Assembly: GCF_000282315.2 (NCBI RefSeq)
Contig: NZ_AKJN02000008.1
Location: 930,001 to 994,000 of the forward strand
Reading direction: 5' to 3'
Length of the DNA stretch: 64,000 bases
Source: Pseudomonas sp. GM41(2012)
Lineage (GTDB): Bacteria; Pseudomonadota; Gammaproteobacteria; Pseudomonadales; Pseudomonadaceae
In this document: in pieces, positions 50,215-58,938 of the stretch
How positions within the stretch are numbered: the stretch's first letter is position 1
How the letters are laid out: every line of letters starts with the position of its first letter
Made by a program: the position numbers and the translations under genes
Notes under the pieces: model-generated
The model's database searches: none
What the model saw: the letters and a program-made list of their open reading frames with translations, nothing else
Told to the model about the DNA's origin: nothing

Positions 50215-51482
50215 TTCCAGAGCCTCCAGTGAAACTCCTTCGCTGAGCTTGCGGGCACTGAATCTGCGAGCATGTGGTAGATGCCATTGCGGAACTCAAC
50301 GGGCGTGTCTTCGTAGTTTCGAAAGCCCACGACATCCAATTCACAGCGCGCGTAGTAGAACTTGAGGGATTCCTGCTTCAGTTTCGAAACCGACCAGGTT
50401 TCGTCGCAACCGATCATCAGTTTTGCCCTGCTGGCACTATGAGTGCGCATATGGTTCTTGCTGTAGCTTTCCACGTCGCTCTGTGACGTGGTGCAGTCCT
50501 TGATCAGCTCGGCAATGTATTCGTGGGCATGAAGCAGATCGGCAGTTGCCTCAAGAATAAGCTCCTCCTCGCCGCCGATCTCATCTAGCTTTTGGGCGTA
50601 AATGCGGTCACGCACATTCATCTCAGCAGCTTCCCGCTCGATCTCCTCAGTGTTGACACGGGGAAACTTCACCGAGCCAATCAGGTAGCGGGCGGTGAGC
50701 TCTGTGAATTTGCTGTCGAATTCCGCGGTGGTGAACCGCCATCCTTCTGTGACCTTAACGGCGCTGGTCATGAAGCCAAAGAGGTCATTCAAGAAGTCGT
50801 CCATGCGATGCTCATGGATGCTTTTAAGATGGGCCCTCTTGTACCTGGCGATCAAGCCAAGCAGGTCAGGTTGCTCGGTGATGATCTTGACCTTGGGCAG
50901 AGCCTCCATCAGCGACTCACGCATGGCTTTTGCCATCACCTTGCGCTGCAGGGTCAGCGCCTTAGAAGGCCCTGGAGTTTTTCCTCCTGTACCACCTTCC
51001 TCGCTTTGGTCAGCAGTTGCCTCTTTCTCCTGCTTGGCCTTTTCGAAGCGAGCCTCCGCATCCTGGAGGATACTTTCCAGCGCAGCCAGACGCTGATCAG
51101 TATTCCACTGATACCAATCTTTGATAGCTGCTCGCTCACCATAGGCCTGAGTCGTCAGCAGGATCAGGTTGGCGTATTGCTGATGATTGAAATCAGGCTT
51201 TAGCCAGTTATTGAGGGTGTTCCAGAGGTTTTCATGGCTGTCGGTCAGGCTGTCGCTGTACTCCTTAACCTCAACCTGATCACGGCCTTCGACGGTGACA
51301 TCGCCAAACACCTCGATCCAAAGGACATCGTCCTTATCAAGGGTATGGCAGTAGTCGATCGCTACGTGGATTTGGTACTTCAGGGCTTCGTAGAGCTTTG
51401 ATGCGTCAAAATCGAGCTTCGCGTTCACAGCAACTCCAATCTTGGAAAACAAGATTGGCCAGTGAGTAGCTAACTTCGCCAT
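50211..51482 (-). CDS. ABC-3C component with N-terminal nuclease-like domain
   Basis: A 423-aa protein. The N-terminal part (about 20-110) has VLWIEVFGDVTVEG and QVEVKEYSDSLTDSHENLW, giving an E-x-K (Glu71, Lys73) after an acidic strand, which resembles a PD-(D/E)xK nuclease core as reported for the first component of ABC-3C systems. A flexible KEATADQSEEGGTGGKTPGP linker (about 150-170) leads to a helical C-terminal domain typical of these proteins. First gene of the operon. The ribosome-binding site before ATG 51482 is weak, so a slightly later start is possible. Confidence 0.78.
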   Translation of the reverse strand: MAKLATHWPILFSKIGVAVNAKLDFDASKLYEALKYQIHVAIDYCHTLDKDDVLWIEVFGDVTVEGRDQVEVKEYSDSLTDSHENLWNTLNNWLKPDFNHQQYANLILLTTQAYGERAAIKDWYQWNTDQRLAALESILQDAEARFEKAKQEKEATADQSEEGGTGGKTPGPSKALTLQRKVMAKAMRESLMEALPKVKIITEQPDLLGLIARYKRAHLKSIHEHRMDDFLNDLFGFMTSAVKVTEGWRFTTAEFDSKFTELTARYLIGSVKFPRVNTEEIEREAAEMNVRDRIYAQKLDEIGGEEELILEATADLLHAHEYIAELIKDCTTSQSDVESYSKNHMRTHSASRAKLMIGCDETWSVSKLKQESLKFYYARCELDVVGFRNYEDTPVEFRNGIYHMLADSVPASSAKEFHWRLWK

Positions 51483-51600
51483 CCTGGCCAGGAAAATCCA
51501 CGATACTGTATTGATATACAGGTTGAATGTATTCAGAGCGCAATCTTATCAGCCCAAGCTGGCTAAACGCCATATTGAGTCATGCTGATACGTCCCTGGT

Positions 51601-51912
51601 TCATAGACACCATTGAGCGGCAGCTTTTGGCCGGGTAGCGACGGTCTGACCTCCGCCGTCGCTGTGGATGGTCAAACCTATCTGCTCCGCCATTTCCAGG
51701 GCACCATCGACCTCAATACCCAGATATCTGGGTGCTTTTAGTTTCGTATGTCGAGGTGACTGAGGATCTCGATCAGTGCCCCTTGCGGTCAGGACATAGA
51801 ACAACACTGCTATATCTGGAACAGCTTGAATGGCAATCAAACCTATGTCGGTAACGTCTGCATTTGGTCCCGGTGTCTGGTTGATTAGGCGCATCAGAGT
51901 GAGAAGCGACAT
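51601..51912 (-). pseudogene. Frame ending in an integrase C-terminus relic
   Basis: The last half (about 51673-51753) reads HTKLKAPRYLGIEVDGALEM, then AEQ, matching the end of small Pseudomonas-type tyrosine recombinases (HTKLESTVRYLGIEVDDALE-EQ), including the nucleophile Tyr. The first half is not integrase-like. It is the C-terminal remnant of an integrase fused by decay to unrelated sequence. Confidence 0.65.
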
Positions 51913-51987
51913 GATGAGTTAGAGAGGGCTAGCATAGGCGGGTGTTATCGGGGCTGCTGCATGGATAAACGCCGACAGCCGCGTGGG

Positions 51988-53328
51988 TCAGTCTTGCTGC
52001 AGCAGGTCGAGCAGGAAGTCCATGAGCAGGTACGGCTTTTCGAAACAGGCATCAATGAGTGTATGGACGAAGAGTGTGCCGTCGTCCAGCATGAAGGGGA
52101 TGGCGGAGCGATCGATCTTGAAGGTCTTCAAGCGCTTACGTGCGTTGCCTTTCTGGCTGAAATCGTCGGCGCGTAGGTCAAACTCTTCGTGGGTGTAGAA
52201 AATGAATTCGTGGTCGATATGCGAAACGAATAACCGGCCGCCGTCGATGAAATACTCCAAGTGGATCATACGGGTCACTGCGCAATCTTCAAGCAGTTCT
52301 GGGACGTGGGCGATTTCCTCAAAGGTCATGCTGTTCGCAGTGATCGAACACCAAGTTTTATCCTCACTGTCCGGTCTGTAAAAGGTCGAAACCGAGGGCC
52401 GTACAGCAGCACTATCGTTCGGCAAACTGCTTTTGCGGAGTACTGTACGCAGCACTGTCCCGTCCGGTTGTCGGGGCAGATTGTCCACCGTTAGCGGTAC
52501 CGTGATGATCTGATAGCCTAGGGTGACGAATATGTGTTTGTCCGTTTCAATCAATACATCGTTGCTGGCTAGCAGGGCTAGGTCTTTAATTAGTCCCTCA
52601 TTGCGCAGGCGCTCGAACAGCCTTAGTACATGCTCTGGGGTGTTTTCGATAAGCAGTTGCAGCGGTCGTTGCGGGTCGAGGATCCTATTGGGTATTCCTA
52701 TTAGTAGTTTGGTATCCAGGGTGACTGAGTACAAGTTGTATTTGCTGTACTGCGTGTCGGTCTCAAGCAAGTCGACTTCCGCGGCCTTGTAGTACTGGTA
52801 AAGTTGCGTGGATTTTTGCGGCACACGCATGTATCTGCGTTCCTCGCGTTGCTCTGCACAGTGCGCTTCATACACGATGCGCAGCAACTTGGTGAGGAAG
52901 AAGTTGTTCTTGCACTGGCGAGCAGCGAAGTCCTTTGCGGCCACCAAGGTGGAGCAAAAATCGTCGTAGGAGCGCAGGGCCCGCTCTTGCAGGCTCTCGA
53001 AGCACACATCATCGAGTTCACGCTTCTTGAATTCTATTTCGCGGCGGTTATAGGTAGGATCGATATGAAGCCGCTCCAACTCTCCTTCGAGCCTGTTGCG
53101 TTCTAAGCGCAGGATGCTGTCCATGAAAGCTGCTTCTTGTACGGCCTCCTGCAACCATGGTATGGCGTTCTCGAATAGCGTCGCGTCATTGTCTAGGAAA
53201 CAATCTGTGATCAGGTCGAATGTTCCGCCTTCGCAGCTGAAGTCATCTTGCAAACAACGCAGGCTTATCTGAAGGCGCTCCTCGCTGAGTGAGTCGAAGT
53301 AGCTTGCAAGTGCAGCGGGCAGCTTCAT
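51988..53328 (-). CDS. Unknown 446-aa protein
   Basis: A cytoplasmic protein from ATG 53328. Residues about 65-160 are long charged helices (coiled-coil-like, RLERNRLEGELERLHIDP). The C-terminal half is strand-rich with a repeated FIDGGRLFVSHIDHEFIFYT-type pattern and an ending of CFEKPYLLMDFLLDLLQQD. No catalytic motif or known family. It is a single gene between two integrase relics of opposite orientation, a typical cargo position. Defence function is possible by location only. Confidence 0.7.
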   Translation of the reverse strand: MKLPAALASYFDSLSEERLQISLRCLQDDFSCEGGTFDLITDCFLDNDATLFENAIPWLQEAVQEAAFMDSILRLERNRLEGELERLHIDPTYNRREIEFKKRELDDVCFESLQERALRSYDDFCSTLVAAKDFAARQCKNNFFLTKLLRIVYEAHCAEQREERRYMRVPQKSTQLYQYYKAAEVDLLETDTQYSKYNLYSVTLDTKLLIGIPNRILDPQRPLQLLIENTPEHVLRLFERLRNEGLIKDLALLASNDVLIETDKHIFVTLGYQIITVPLTVDNLPRQPDGTVLRTVLRKSSLPNDSAAVRPSVSTFYRPDSEDKTWCSITANSMTFEEIAHVPELLEDCAVTRMIHLEYFIDGGRLFVSHIDHEFIFYTHEEFDLRADDFSQKGNARKRLKTFKIDRSAIPFMLDDGTLFVHTLIDACFEKPYLLMDFLLDLLQQD

Positions 53329-53559
53329 GATGAATGAATCCTGAACTATGGGAGATATTTAAGGCGTAGTAGGCATTATGTTGGATTGGCTGTCGGGTGA
53401 CACTCGCTTGGCAGGGCAGCAGCCATCGGACTGTTTCTACTCCAAGCTCAATGAGGCCCGTTTTTCGTTGCGGTCGTTGTCCAAGGGGTGATCAATCATA
53501 TCCGCCTGTCCCCCCCCATGAAAACTATTACGACCTGCAGCTATCAACCGCGGAACAGA

Positions 53560-53810
53560 GGAAATTGGTCGAGCAGAAAGTCCCACTCCGACTCAAAGAT
53601 AACTGGTCCATTCGGGTGAGGCCGCGATCTAGCGCTCTTCCATCTAGCCATCGAAAGCAAATCGCGGACCTGCGATTTGACTAGGTTGCGCGTACGCGAC
53701 GTTCCCCACGGGAACATGTCTCAGCGCGAGCCATCGTCATGCAGCAGAAAACCCAACGCCCCGTGCAATTAGATAACACCGAGCAAACGCGGGTAGCTTG
53801 CGCTCTTTAG
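53560..53810 (+). pseudogene. Relic of a small tyrosine integrase
   Basis: Reading across one frameshift gives KVPLRLKDNWSIRVR, LALFHLAIESKSRTCDLTRL, RVRDVPHGNM, then SARAIVMQQKTQRPVQLDNT and a stop. This matches in order the middle of the family whose C-terminus is found as a relic at 51.7 kb (W-IR-L, LALFNLAIDSKLR-CDLV-L-VRDV, QQKT-RPVQFE-TE-TR). N-terminus and catalytic C-terminus are missing. Confidence 0.75.
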
Positions 53811-53929
53811 CCAATGACTCATTTAGCGCGTGAGGCTCGGTTAATTGAGAGGGTGCTTCAATCCTTCACCGGACTATAGGTGAGTTCAAATCAGTGCCAG
53901 TAGTCTCAGGCGGGGTGTCACTGTCGAGC

Positions 53930-54135
53930 ACCTGGAATCGGACATAACCTTCGACCTGAGTTTACGTTGTAGTTGCCTTTCCCATGCCACGGCAAGGGAG
54001 AGGGATGCCGGCTTTGCGACAAGCTTTGGCGACGGCGACGTCGGAAACACCAATTTCGTGGGCCAGTTTGACCATGGGTGTTTGCCATACTTTTTCGAAC
54101 AGTTCCTTGACGGTAAAACTCACGAATGTGTACAT
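53930..54135 (-). pseudogene. Frameshifted small HTH protein
   Basis: From ATG 54135: FTVKELFEKVWQTPMVKLAH, EIGVSDVAVAKACRKAGIPL, then CRG, where the frame is lost by about one base. The other frame continues W-E-R-Q-L-Q-R-K-L as expected after RGYW. This pattern (ELFEKVW-TP--KLAKEIGVSDVA-AKACRKAGIPLP-RGYWA) is a common mobile-element HTH gene. Confidence 0.65.
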
Positions 54136-54218
54136 GCAATCTGCCACCTTTGCTCATCGCCAATTATGGATCACAGCATGGGGACGTTAAATTCCGGTGA
54201 ACGCAGGGTGAAACAGCC

Positions 54219-55673
54219 CTATGAGGATGTCCGGGGCTCTTTCGTCGTGTACGCTGGAAAAGACAACTTCGACTCGTTTGGCGTGTGCTCGTAGGTCGAG
54301 GACAGCACCGCACTGAGTCGATCGCCCAGCAAGTTCCAGGCGTTTTTCTTCTCGTCGGCATAGTCGTGATGCAGGTAATGGCGCCTCACCCGAGAGCCGG
54401 CCAGCACATGGTTTTGGCAGCGATCGATGATATCCAGGCTAACGCCTAAGGCTTGCATCATGGTCGCCCCCGTACGGCGCAGGTCATGCGGAGTCCAGTC
54501 GCCGTTTTGGCCGTCGGCAAGGACCAGGGTATCGTCATGGCACCGTCTGGAGAGGGCCTTGCGGTTTTTGAACCGAGCCTGGCGATCACCGACCTGTTTA
54601 CTCACCACCTTTACGTCCACATGCCCATCATCCTGCTTGTTGGGAAAGCACCATTGCGAGTCGCCCGTCAGGATTTTGAGTTCCTGAAAGAAATGCAGGG
54701 CGAAGGGGGAGAGGAAAACATGGTGGTCTTGTTTCTTGCCCCGGGCGCCTTTGACGTTTTCGCTGGGGAGGAACCAGGTCTGCTGGTCTAGATCGACATT
54801 TTTCCATTCGGCCTGCAGCAACTCGCCAATCCGGCATAGCGTGCCCAGGCTGATCCAGAGCGCAAGCTGTGTTTCCTTCTTTAGCGGTCGAATGCCGTCG
54901 TATTTTTGGCCCGCGGGGAGGGCGTCGTAATCGGCGGTCATTTGCTGGAAGCGGGTGTGCAGTTCCAACAGCTCAGCCGGGGAAAGGATGCGGCTTCTTT
55001 CCGCTTCGTAGTCGGCAGGGATCAAGGGGGAGATGTCGACCAGTTCCGTCGGATCGCCCTCGACCAGTAACGCCCGCCAGGGCTGGCGCTTTCTGGCCCA
55101 GCTGAACATCTGGGTGAGGTCGGCGAAGAAACTGATGGCTTGTCGGTGAGCGCCGCGGTTGACCACGGTGCGGATCAGCGCCCGAACATCGTGTTCCGAC
55201 ACACTGCTCACCGCCGTTTTGCCGAGGGCCGGGTATAGGTCCTTGTTAAAACGGCGCTGCAATTCGGCATTGCCGTCTTTACGCGCGACGCCATCCAACA
55301 GCCAGGCCTTGGCCAGATCCTGGACGGTCAGTGTTTGCGCCTTCGACGTCTTTACCTGTTCGGCCTCTATATCAGCCGCGGCGTATGCCTGTGTCTTGGC
55401 GGTCTTCTTTTGCTCGTTAGGATTGATTTGCTCATCGATGAGCGCCCGGGCTTGGTTGCGTGCCTTGCGGATGTCCGTCAGGGATTTGCGCGGCCAGGTT
55501 CCGCAGGCGTACTCTTTGTTCTGGTTGCCCCACCGATAGCGATAGAAAAAGCTGACCGACACACCGTCCTTACGGACGGAGATTCGCCCGGCCAGATTGC
55601 CGTCCTCCCGGAGGATTCGGCCGGCATCGTTGGCGCTCAGCGACTCGAGTTCTTTGATGGTGATTTTGGCCAT
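54219..55673 (-). CDS. Tyrosine-type site-specific integrase of the island
   Basis: A 484-aa recombinase with ATG 55673 as start (the frame continues upstream to 55703). It has an N-terminal DUF4102-like arm-binding domain (GTWPRKSLTDIRKARNQARA), a core-binding SAM-like domain (about 110-215) and a catalytic domain with Arg I in LGTLCRIGELLQAEW, HxxR in PHDLRRTGATMMQALG, and a downstream VLAGSRVRRHYLHHDY in which H and the nucleophile Tyr lie. All catalytic residues look present. It starts 161 bp inside attR and should catalyse insertion into tRNA-Pro. Confidence 0.92.
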   Translation of the reverse strand: MAKITIKELESLSANDAGRILREDGNLAGRISVRKDGVSVSFFYRYRWGNQNKEYACGTWPRKSLTDIRKARNQARALIDEQINPNEQKKTAKTQAYAAADIEAEQVKTSKAQTLTVQDLAKAWLLDGVARKDGNAELQRRFNKDLYPALGKTAVSSVSEHDVRALIRTVVNRGAHRQAISFFADLTQMFSWARKRQPWRALLVEGDPTELVDISPLIPADYEAERSRILSPAELLELHTRFQQMTADYDALPAGQKYDGIRPLKKETQLALWISLGTLCRIGELLQAEWKNVDLDQQTWFLPSENVKGARGKKQDHHVFLSPFALHFFQELKILTGDSQWCFPNKQDDGHVDVKVVSKQVGDRQARFKNRKALSRRCHDDTLVLADGQNGDWTPHDLRRTGATMMQALGVSLDIIDRCQNHVLAGSRVRRHYLHHDYADEKKNAWNLLGDRLSAVLSSTYEHTPNESKLSFPAYTTKEPRTSS

Positions 55674-55691
55674 AAAATGGATTCCCCCTAC

Positions 55692-55725
55692 TTTTACCCC
55701 CACAAAAACGTCGGCTCTTGATGGA
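55692..55725 (+). repeat. Right copy of an island-end repeat
   Basis: 29 of 34 bases match 32883-32916 in direct orientation. It lies 19 bp before the integrase start codon and 109 bp inside attR. Confidence 0.6.
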
Positions 55726-55833
55726 CGTTACTAGACTCTCGTGGAGCAGAACACCGCTGGAGCTCAAGTAAATACTAGCTTGGAAAAATCCAGAGTAAAA
55801 TTTTGGAGTCTTTCAAAAAGTACGAAAAAGGAG

Positions 55834-55882
55834 ATGGGGTGCTAGGGGTCGAGTGTTCGAATCACTCCGTCCCGACCATATT
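55834..55882 (+). repeat. attR: 49-bp direct repeat
   Basis: Identical to 32782-32830: the 3' half of tRNA-Pro from the anticodon loop through CCA plus TATT. It marks the right junction of the island. Confidence 0.93.
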
Positions 55883-56625
55883 TTCTGTGTAAAATCAGAT
55901 ACTTAAGCCGATCATCTAGATCGGCTTTTTTGTGCCTGCGCAAAACCCGCGCAAATTCTCTATTTTTCACGCCTGCTTCCTCTTCAGAATTGACGCCCCC
56001 AAGTTCGCTCCGTTGGCTCTATATCGAATACGAAACCTATTGCGTCGGTGTCGAACTGGACGATATGTGGAAAATCTACGGCGGAAAGGAAGGCGCCACG
56101 GAAGAGCAACTGAGGACCGGAAAGTCAGCGACGAATCTACCAATCCGAACACGTCATGGCCAGTGAGCTCGCCTTCAGCTTGACCGGTCCACAACGCAAA
56201 ATGGTATCGGCGATTCAGCGGATGATTTCCGTGGCGGAGTTGTCGGCGAATCGGGGATCACCGGTATCCGCAGGAGTCTGTGAGGATGGGGGTGAAAAAT
56301 GACCATCTCGATTTTCCATTCGCAACCTGATGGTTGACGCTGGGGCCGGAACTGTCACCGGCCACCTTCGTGGTACTGCTGGAAAACTCAAAAGCCCCTG
56401 AGAGGATTGAATCTAACCTGGATCAACAATAAGCGACTGTTTTTAAGCGATTTTTTTGTTTTTTATCTTCCCAGACGAAGCGAAAGTTGATAAATTCCCG
56501 CGCATCTTACAGAGGCCCTTACAGAGGCCCTTACAGGGCTTATAGCGTAAGGTCGCAGCATCTCGATGTTGCTCGCAAGCTGCAAAATCAGGAATAGAGT
56601 GCTGGGCACTCGTAGCAACAGATAC
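55883..56625. other. Gap of about 740 bp between attR and tRNA-Gln
   Basis: No gene supported. Short open frames around 55930-56190 are not convincing. A 12-bp unit TTACAGAGGCCC is repeated twice and a third time in part at 56507-56539. The region may hold older integration debris. Confidence 0.45.
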
Positions 56626-56700
56626 AGGGGCGTCGCCAAGCGGTAAGGCAGCAGGTTTTGATCCTGCCATGCGTTGGTTCGAATCCAGCCGCCCCTGCCA
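56626..56700 (+). tRNA. tRNA-Gln (anticodon TTG)
   Basis: A 75-nt cloverleaf with encoded CCA: acceptor AGGGGCG / CGCCCCT, anticodon stem GCAGG/CCTGC around TTTTGAT (anticodon UUG), T-arm TTGGTTCGAATCCAG. Reads CAA, and CAG by wobble. Confidence 0.94.
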
Positions 56701-56727
56701 TTTTCCTTATACTCATTCCGGTATAAC

Positions 56728-57015
56728 TCAGCCGACATGCTCGAAAGCATGTACCGGCGCGTCCGCAGAGCGCCATTGCGGTAATAGAATCTTCAAGCGT
56801 CCTGCTCGTAGGTCTGCGCTAATATCCCACATCGATTTCATTGCAATACCGTAACCGTGAACCGCCCACTCTCGAGCAACGGCGCCATCATTCGTCTCGC
56901 GAGCGTTTGCAAGCGGGACCCTACAACTTTCGACTTTGCCATTTTGGGTGAAGCGCCAGTCGTTCGCAGTCCCGGCGACAGAGTTGAGGACAATGCAGTC
57001 GAAACGGCAATTCAA
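56728..57015 (-). pseudogene. LysR-family regulator remnant
   Basis: The frame covers the end of the effector domain: WRFTQNGKVESCRVPLANAR, ETNDGAVAREWAVHGYGIAM, KSMWDISADLRAGRLKILLP and QWRSADAPVHAF. This is the conserved C-terminal part of the LysR clade with NDG---R-W-L-G-GIA-KS-WDV-DL-AG-L. HTH and first lobe are missing, and it ends early. Lies directly beyond tRNA-Gln. Confidence 0.75.
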
Positions 57016-57190
57016 TGATGATAAATTTCAAGTCGTTAGCAAGATGTATGGGCGAGAAGGGCGCGCCTGGTCCTGGGCTCGGATGACGGCAACAACTTCA
57101 CCGAGCCTCAGAGCAGCGCTTGTTCCGATGGGCGATGTATTCGCGCTAACAATGGAAAGACAGAGCAATGCCCTGCAGAAGGGTTACTGA

Positions 57191-57406
57191 ATGCCGAAGA
57201 AAAAGCCGGAAAGTAAAGTAGCCGCGACGGCTACTGCTAATGAAATTGAGCACGCCATCCAAGCCCTGAACAGAATGGCTGAACGCCTTTGGGGAGATGG
57301 TCGAGAGATAGAGGCGAAAGCCCTCCTTGACGCCCTGGATTCTCTAAACAGGGCACTGGACCGGATCAGGATTGGTGAAAGCCGCAGGGTTGTGACTCTT
57401 CATTGA
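57191..57406 (+). CDS. Small hypothetical protein
   Basis: A 71-aa basic, helical protein (MPKKKPESKVAAT start; then HAIQALNRMAERLWGDGREI). No family recognised. It lies 37 bp before the lipoprotein gene in the same direction. Confidence 0.45.
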   Translation: MPKKKPESKVAATATANEIEHAIQALNRMAERLWGDGREIEAKALLDALDSLNRALDRIRIGESRRVVTLH

Positions 57407-57443
57407 AGACAGCCATGCACACCTTTTTGGATATGGACATTCA

Positions 57444-57989
57444 ATGAAAAGCACCCGGTTTTTTATCTCCCTTTCATGCGCCGTAGTCGTTTCTTTGCTG
57501 AGCGGCTGTGCGGCCTCCGTAAAAAGCGGCGGCACTGAAGCGCTGACGATTGAAGAGTCCGCCAAGACGAACCTGGTGGTGAATATTCAGGGGAACGGCA
57601 AGGTCCGGCAGAACGAAGACTGGATTCGCCTGCGGCAAGAATGGAATGAAGCCCTGAAAAATGAAGCTGACCGCGCTGGATACCACCTCACTGAGTCGCA
57701 TGTAGCGAACCCCGCAGAGAAAGAGGGGGTGGGCATCAAGATCAACGTTACGAATTTCCGGTATCTGACACCAGGTTCGCGTTATGTCGCTGGCGTGATG
57801 GTCGGCAACGCTTGGATTAACTCAAGTGCAGATTACTCAGATCTGAAGTCTGGACGCTTGATCGGGACCCGGACATATGACACCTCTTCATCTGCTTGGG
57901 GGGGGGTTATGTCAGCTATGACTCAAGAGCAGGTAGAGGCTATTGCGCAGCAAATCATAAGCGACATCAAGAGCGCAAAGGCTAAGTAA
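57444..57989 (+). CDS. DUF4410-like lipoprotein
   Basis: A 181-aa protein with a lipoprotein signal: LSCAVVVSLLSGC, Cys at about 22. The mature part fits DUF4410-like lipoproteins: alternating strands (GVGIKINVTNFRYLTPGSRY) with a central glycine-rich segment and a C-terminal helix that ends VEAIAQQIISDIKSAKAK. Probably an outer-membrane lipoprotein; function unknown. Confidence 0.65.
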   Translation: MKSTRFFISLSCAVVVSLLSGCAASVKSGGTEALTIEESAKTNLVVNIQGNGKVRQNEDWIRLRQEWNEALKNEADRAGYHLTESHVANPAEKEGVGIKINVTNFRYLTPGSRYVAGVMVGNAWINSSADYSDLKSGRLIGTRTYDTSSSAWGGVMSAMTQEQVEAIAQQIISDIKSAKAK

Positions 57990-58168
57990 CCTGGCGTGGC
58001 GAAGATCTGTGCTGTTCCGGCTGTGCAATGGCCGCTGATGGCAACGATTGTTTCAATAAAAAAGTGAATTAGCGGTGGTGGAAGTGACCGGCGCGCTATG
58101 TCGCGCCGGTTGAATCCAAAGCCGATAGCTGCCGCAGGCGAGTGAGTTATGCCCAGATGCATGTGTTC

Positions 58169-58870
58169 TCAGTTTTTTGGCTCGCCTTGTTCCACCATGG
58201 CGCGCCATTCCTGGACGCTTGATCGCTCGTTCATTCTGGCATGCCATGCATGCAATGCTTCACATCCATCAGGTATAGGCAGTTTCACCAGCGAGGCGAA
58301 AATCATGCCGCCCAGTACTGCAATGTCGGCCATCGAAAATGCATTGCCCGCCACAAAAGGCTGATTTTTCAGGACACTGTTGAAATAGTGCATCCCCCTT
58401 ACGGCCTTATCCCGCATCCGCTCACCCCATTCAAAGTTCTGAGAAAGCTCGACATCCGGCCCAAGCCCTGGCGTCGCGTGATGGAAGTACGCGCTGACAG
58501 CGTCCAGAAATTCAATTTCCGCACGTTTGGTCATCATATGGATGATGCCTTTTTCAGTGGGCGTTTTACCGGTGAGCACAGGGCTGTCATCCAGAACATC
58601 CAGGAACTGAGTGATAGCGGTGCACTCCGCGATGAGCGTACCGTCGGCCAACTCCAGGACGGGAAGTGTTCCGGAATAGTTGATGGCGAGAAACGCTGGT
58701 TTCTTGTGCTCGCCTGTCCATAGATTGACCGGTACAAACTCGATCCGGGACAGCAGGCCTTTCTCTGCTAACGCGATTCGCACCCGCGCCGGGTAGGGCC
58801 CGTTGTACCAGTCGTAAATTTTCATCATTGGGAATTTCGACGCGTCGGAGTGATGCTGCTGAAAAGTCAT
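58169..58870 (-). CDS. Glutathione S-transferase
   Basis: A 233-aa protein. N-terminal thioredoxin-like domain begins KIYDWYNGPYPARVRIALAEK, with the glutathione-binding GTLPVLELADGTLIAECTAI (Pro in cis, then E/S-type residue). The C-terminal helical domain has FSMADIAVLGGMIF (N-capping Asp). Start ATG 58870 or the methionines at 58828/58825 are possible. Divergent from a TetR regulator with two shared operators; probably a detoxification gene induced by an unknown compound. Confidence 0.85.
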   Translation of the reverse strand: MTFQQHHSDASKFPMMKIYDWYNGPYPARVRIALAEKGLLSRIEFVPVNLWTGEHKKPAFLAINYSGTLPVLELADGTLIAECTAITQFLDVLDDSPVLTGKTPTEKGIIHMMTKRAEIEFLDAVSAYFHHATPGLGPDVELSQNFEWGERMRDKAVRGMHYFNSVLKNQPFVAGNAFSMADIAVLGGMIFASLVKLPIPDGCEALHAWHARMNERSSVQEWRAMVEQGEPKN

Positions 58871-58884
58871 GATTTATTTACCTA

Positions 58885-58900
58885 CCTATCAAGTGGTAGG
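58885..58900 (+). promoter_or_regulatory. TetR operator, GST-proximal
   Basis: Imperfect palindrome CCTATCA-AG-TGGTAGG; 12 of 16 positions identical to the site at 58939. It lies 15 bp before the GST start codon. Confidence 0.65.
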
Positions 58901-58938
58901 CAGAGATTGGGCGCTTGTTCCTGCGCTGTCAACAACTA

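Larger units (their letters stand above)
32831..55882. mobile_element. Genomic island of about 23 kb in tRNA-Pro
   Basis: Flanked by a 49-bp perfect direct repeat of the tRNA-Pro 3' end, with a full-length tyrosine integrase whose start lies 161 bp inside the right repeat. There are no conjugation, replication or complete phage structural genes, so it is a passenger island, satellite or decayed element. Cargo is mostly defence-like modules separated by remnants of a phage portal gene, an IS3-type transposase, small integrases and an SDR gene. The core gene order (tRNA-Pro ... tRNA-Gln) should be continuous in strains lacking it. Confidence 0.9.

Noticed and set aside
32831..55882. Island considered as an intact prophage or ICE
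   Set aside because: Apart from the integrase and a portal fragment there are no capsid, tail, lysis, replication, relaxase or mating-pair genes.
55930..56166. 78-codon plus-strand frame just beyond attR
   Set aside because: No ribosome-binding site at the right distance, no recognisable domain, and the reverse strand is equally open.
56507..56539. Short tandem repeats considered as a CRISPR start
   Set aside because: The 12-bp units abut without spacers and there are no cas genes.
56936..57190. 84-codon plus-strand frame overlapping the LysR relic
   Set aside because: The LysR remnant on the minus strand explains the first part of the DNA, and the rest has no recognisable pattern.
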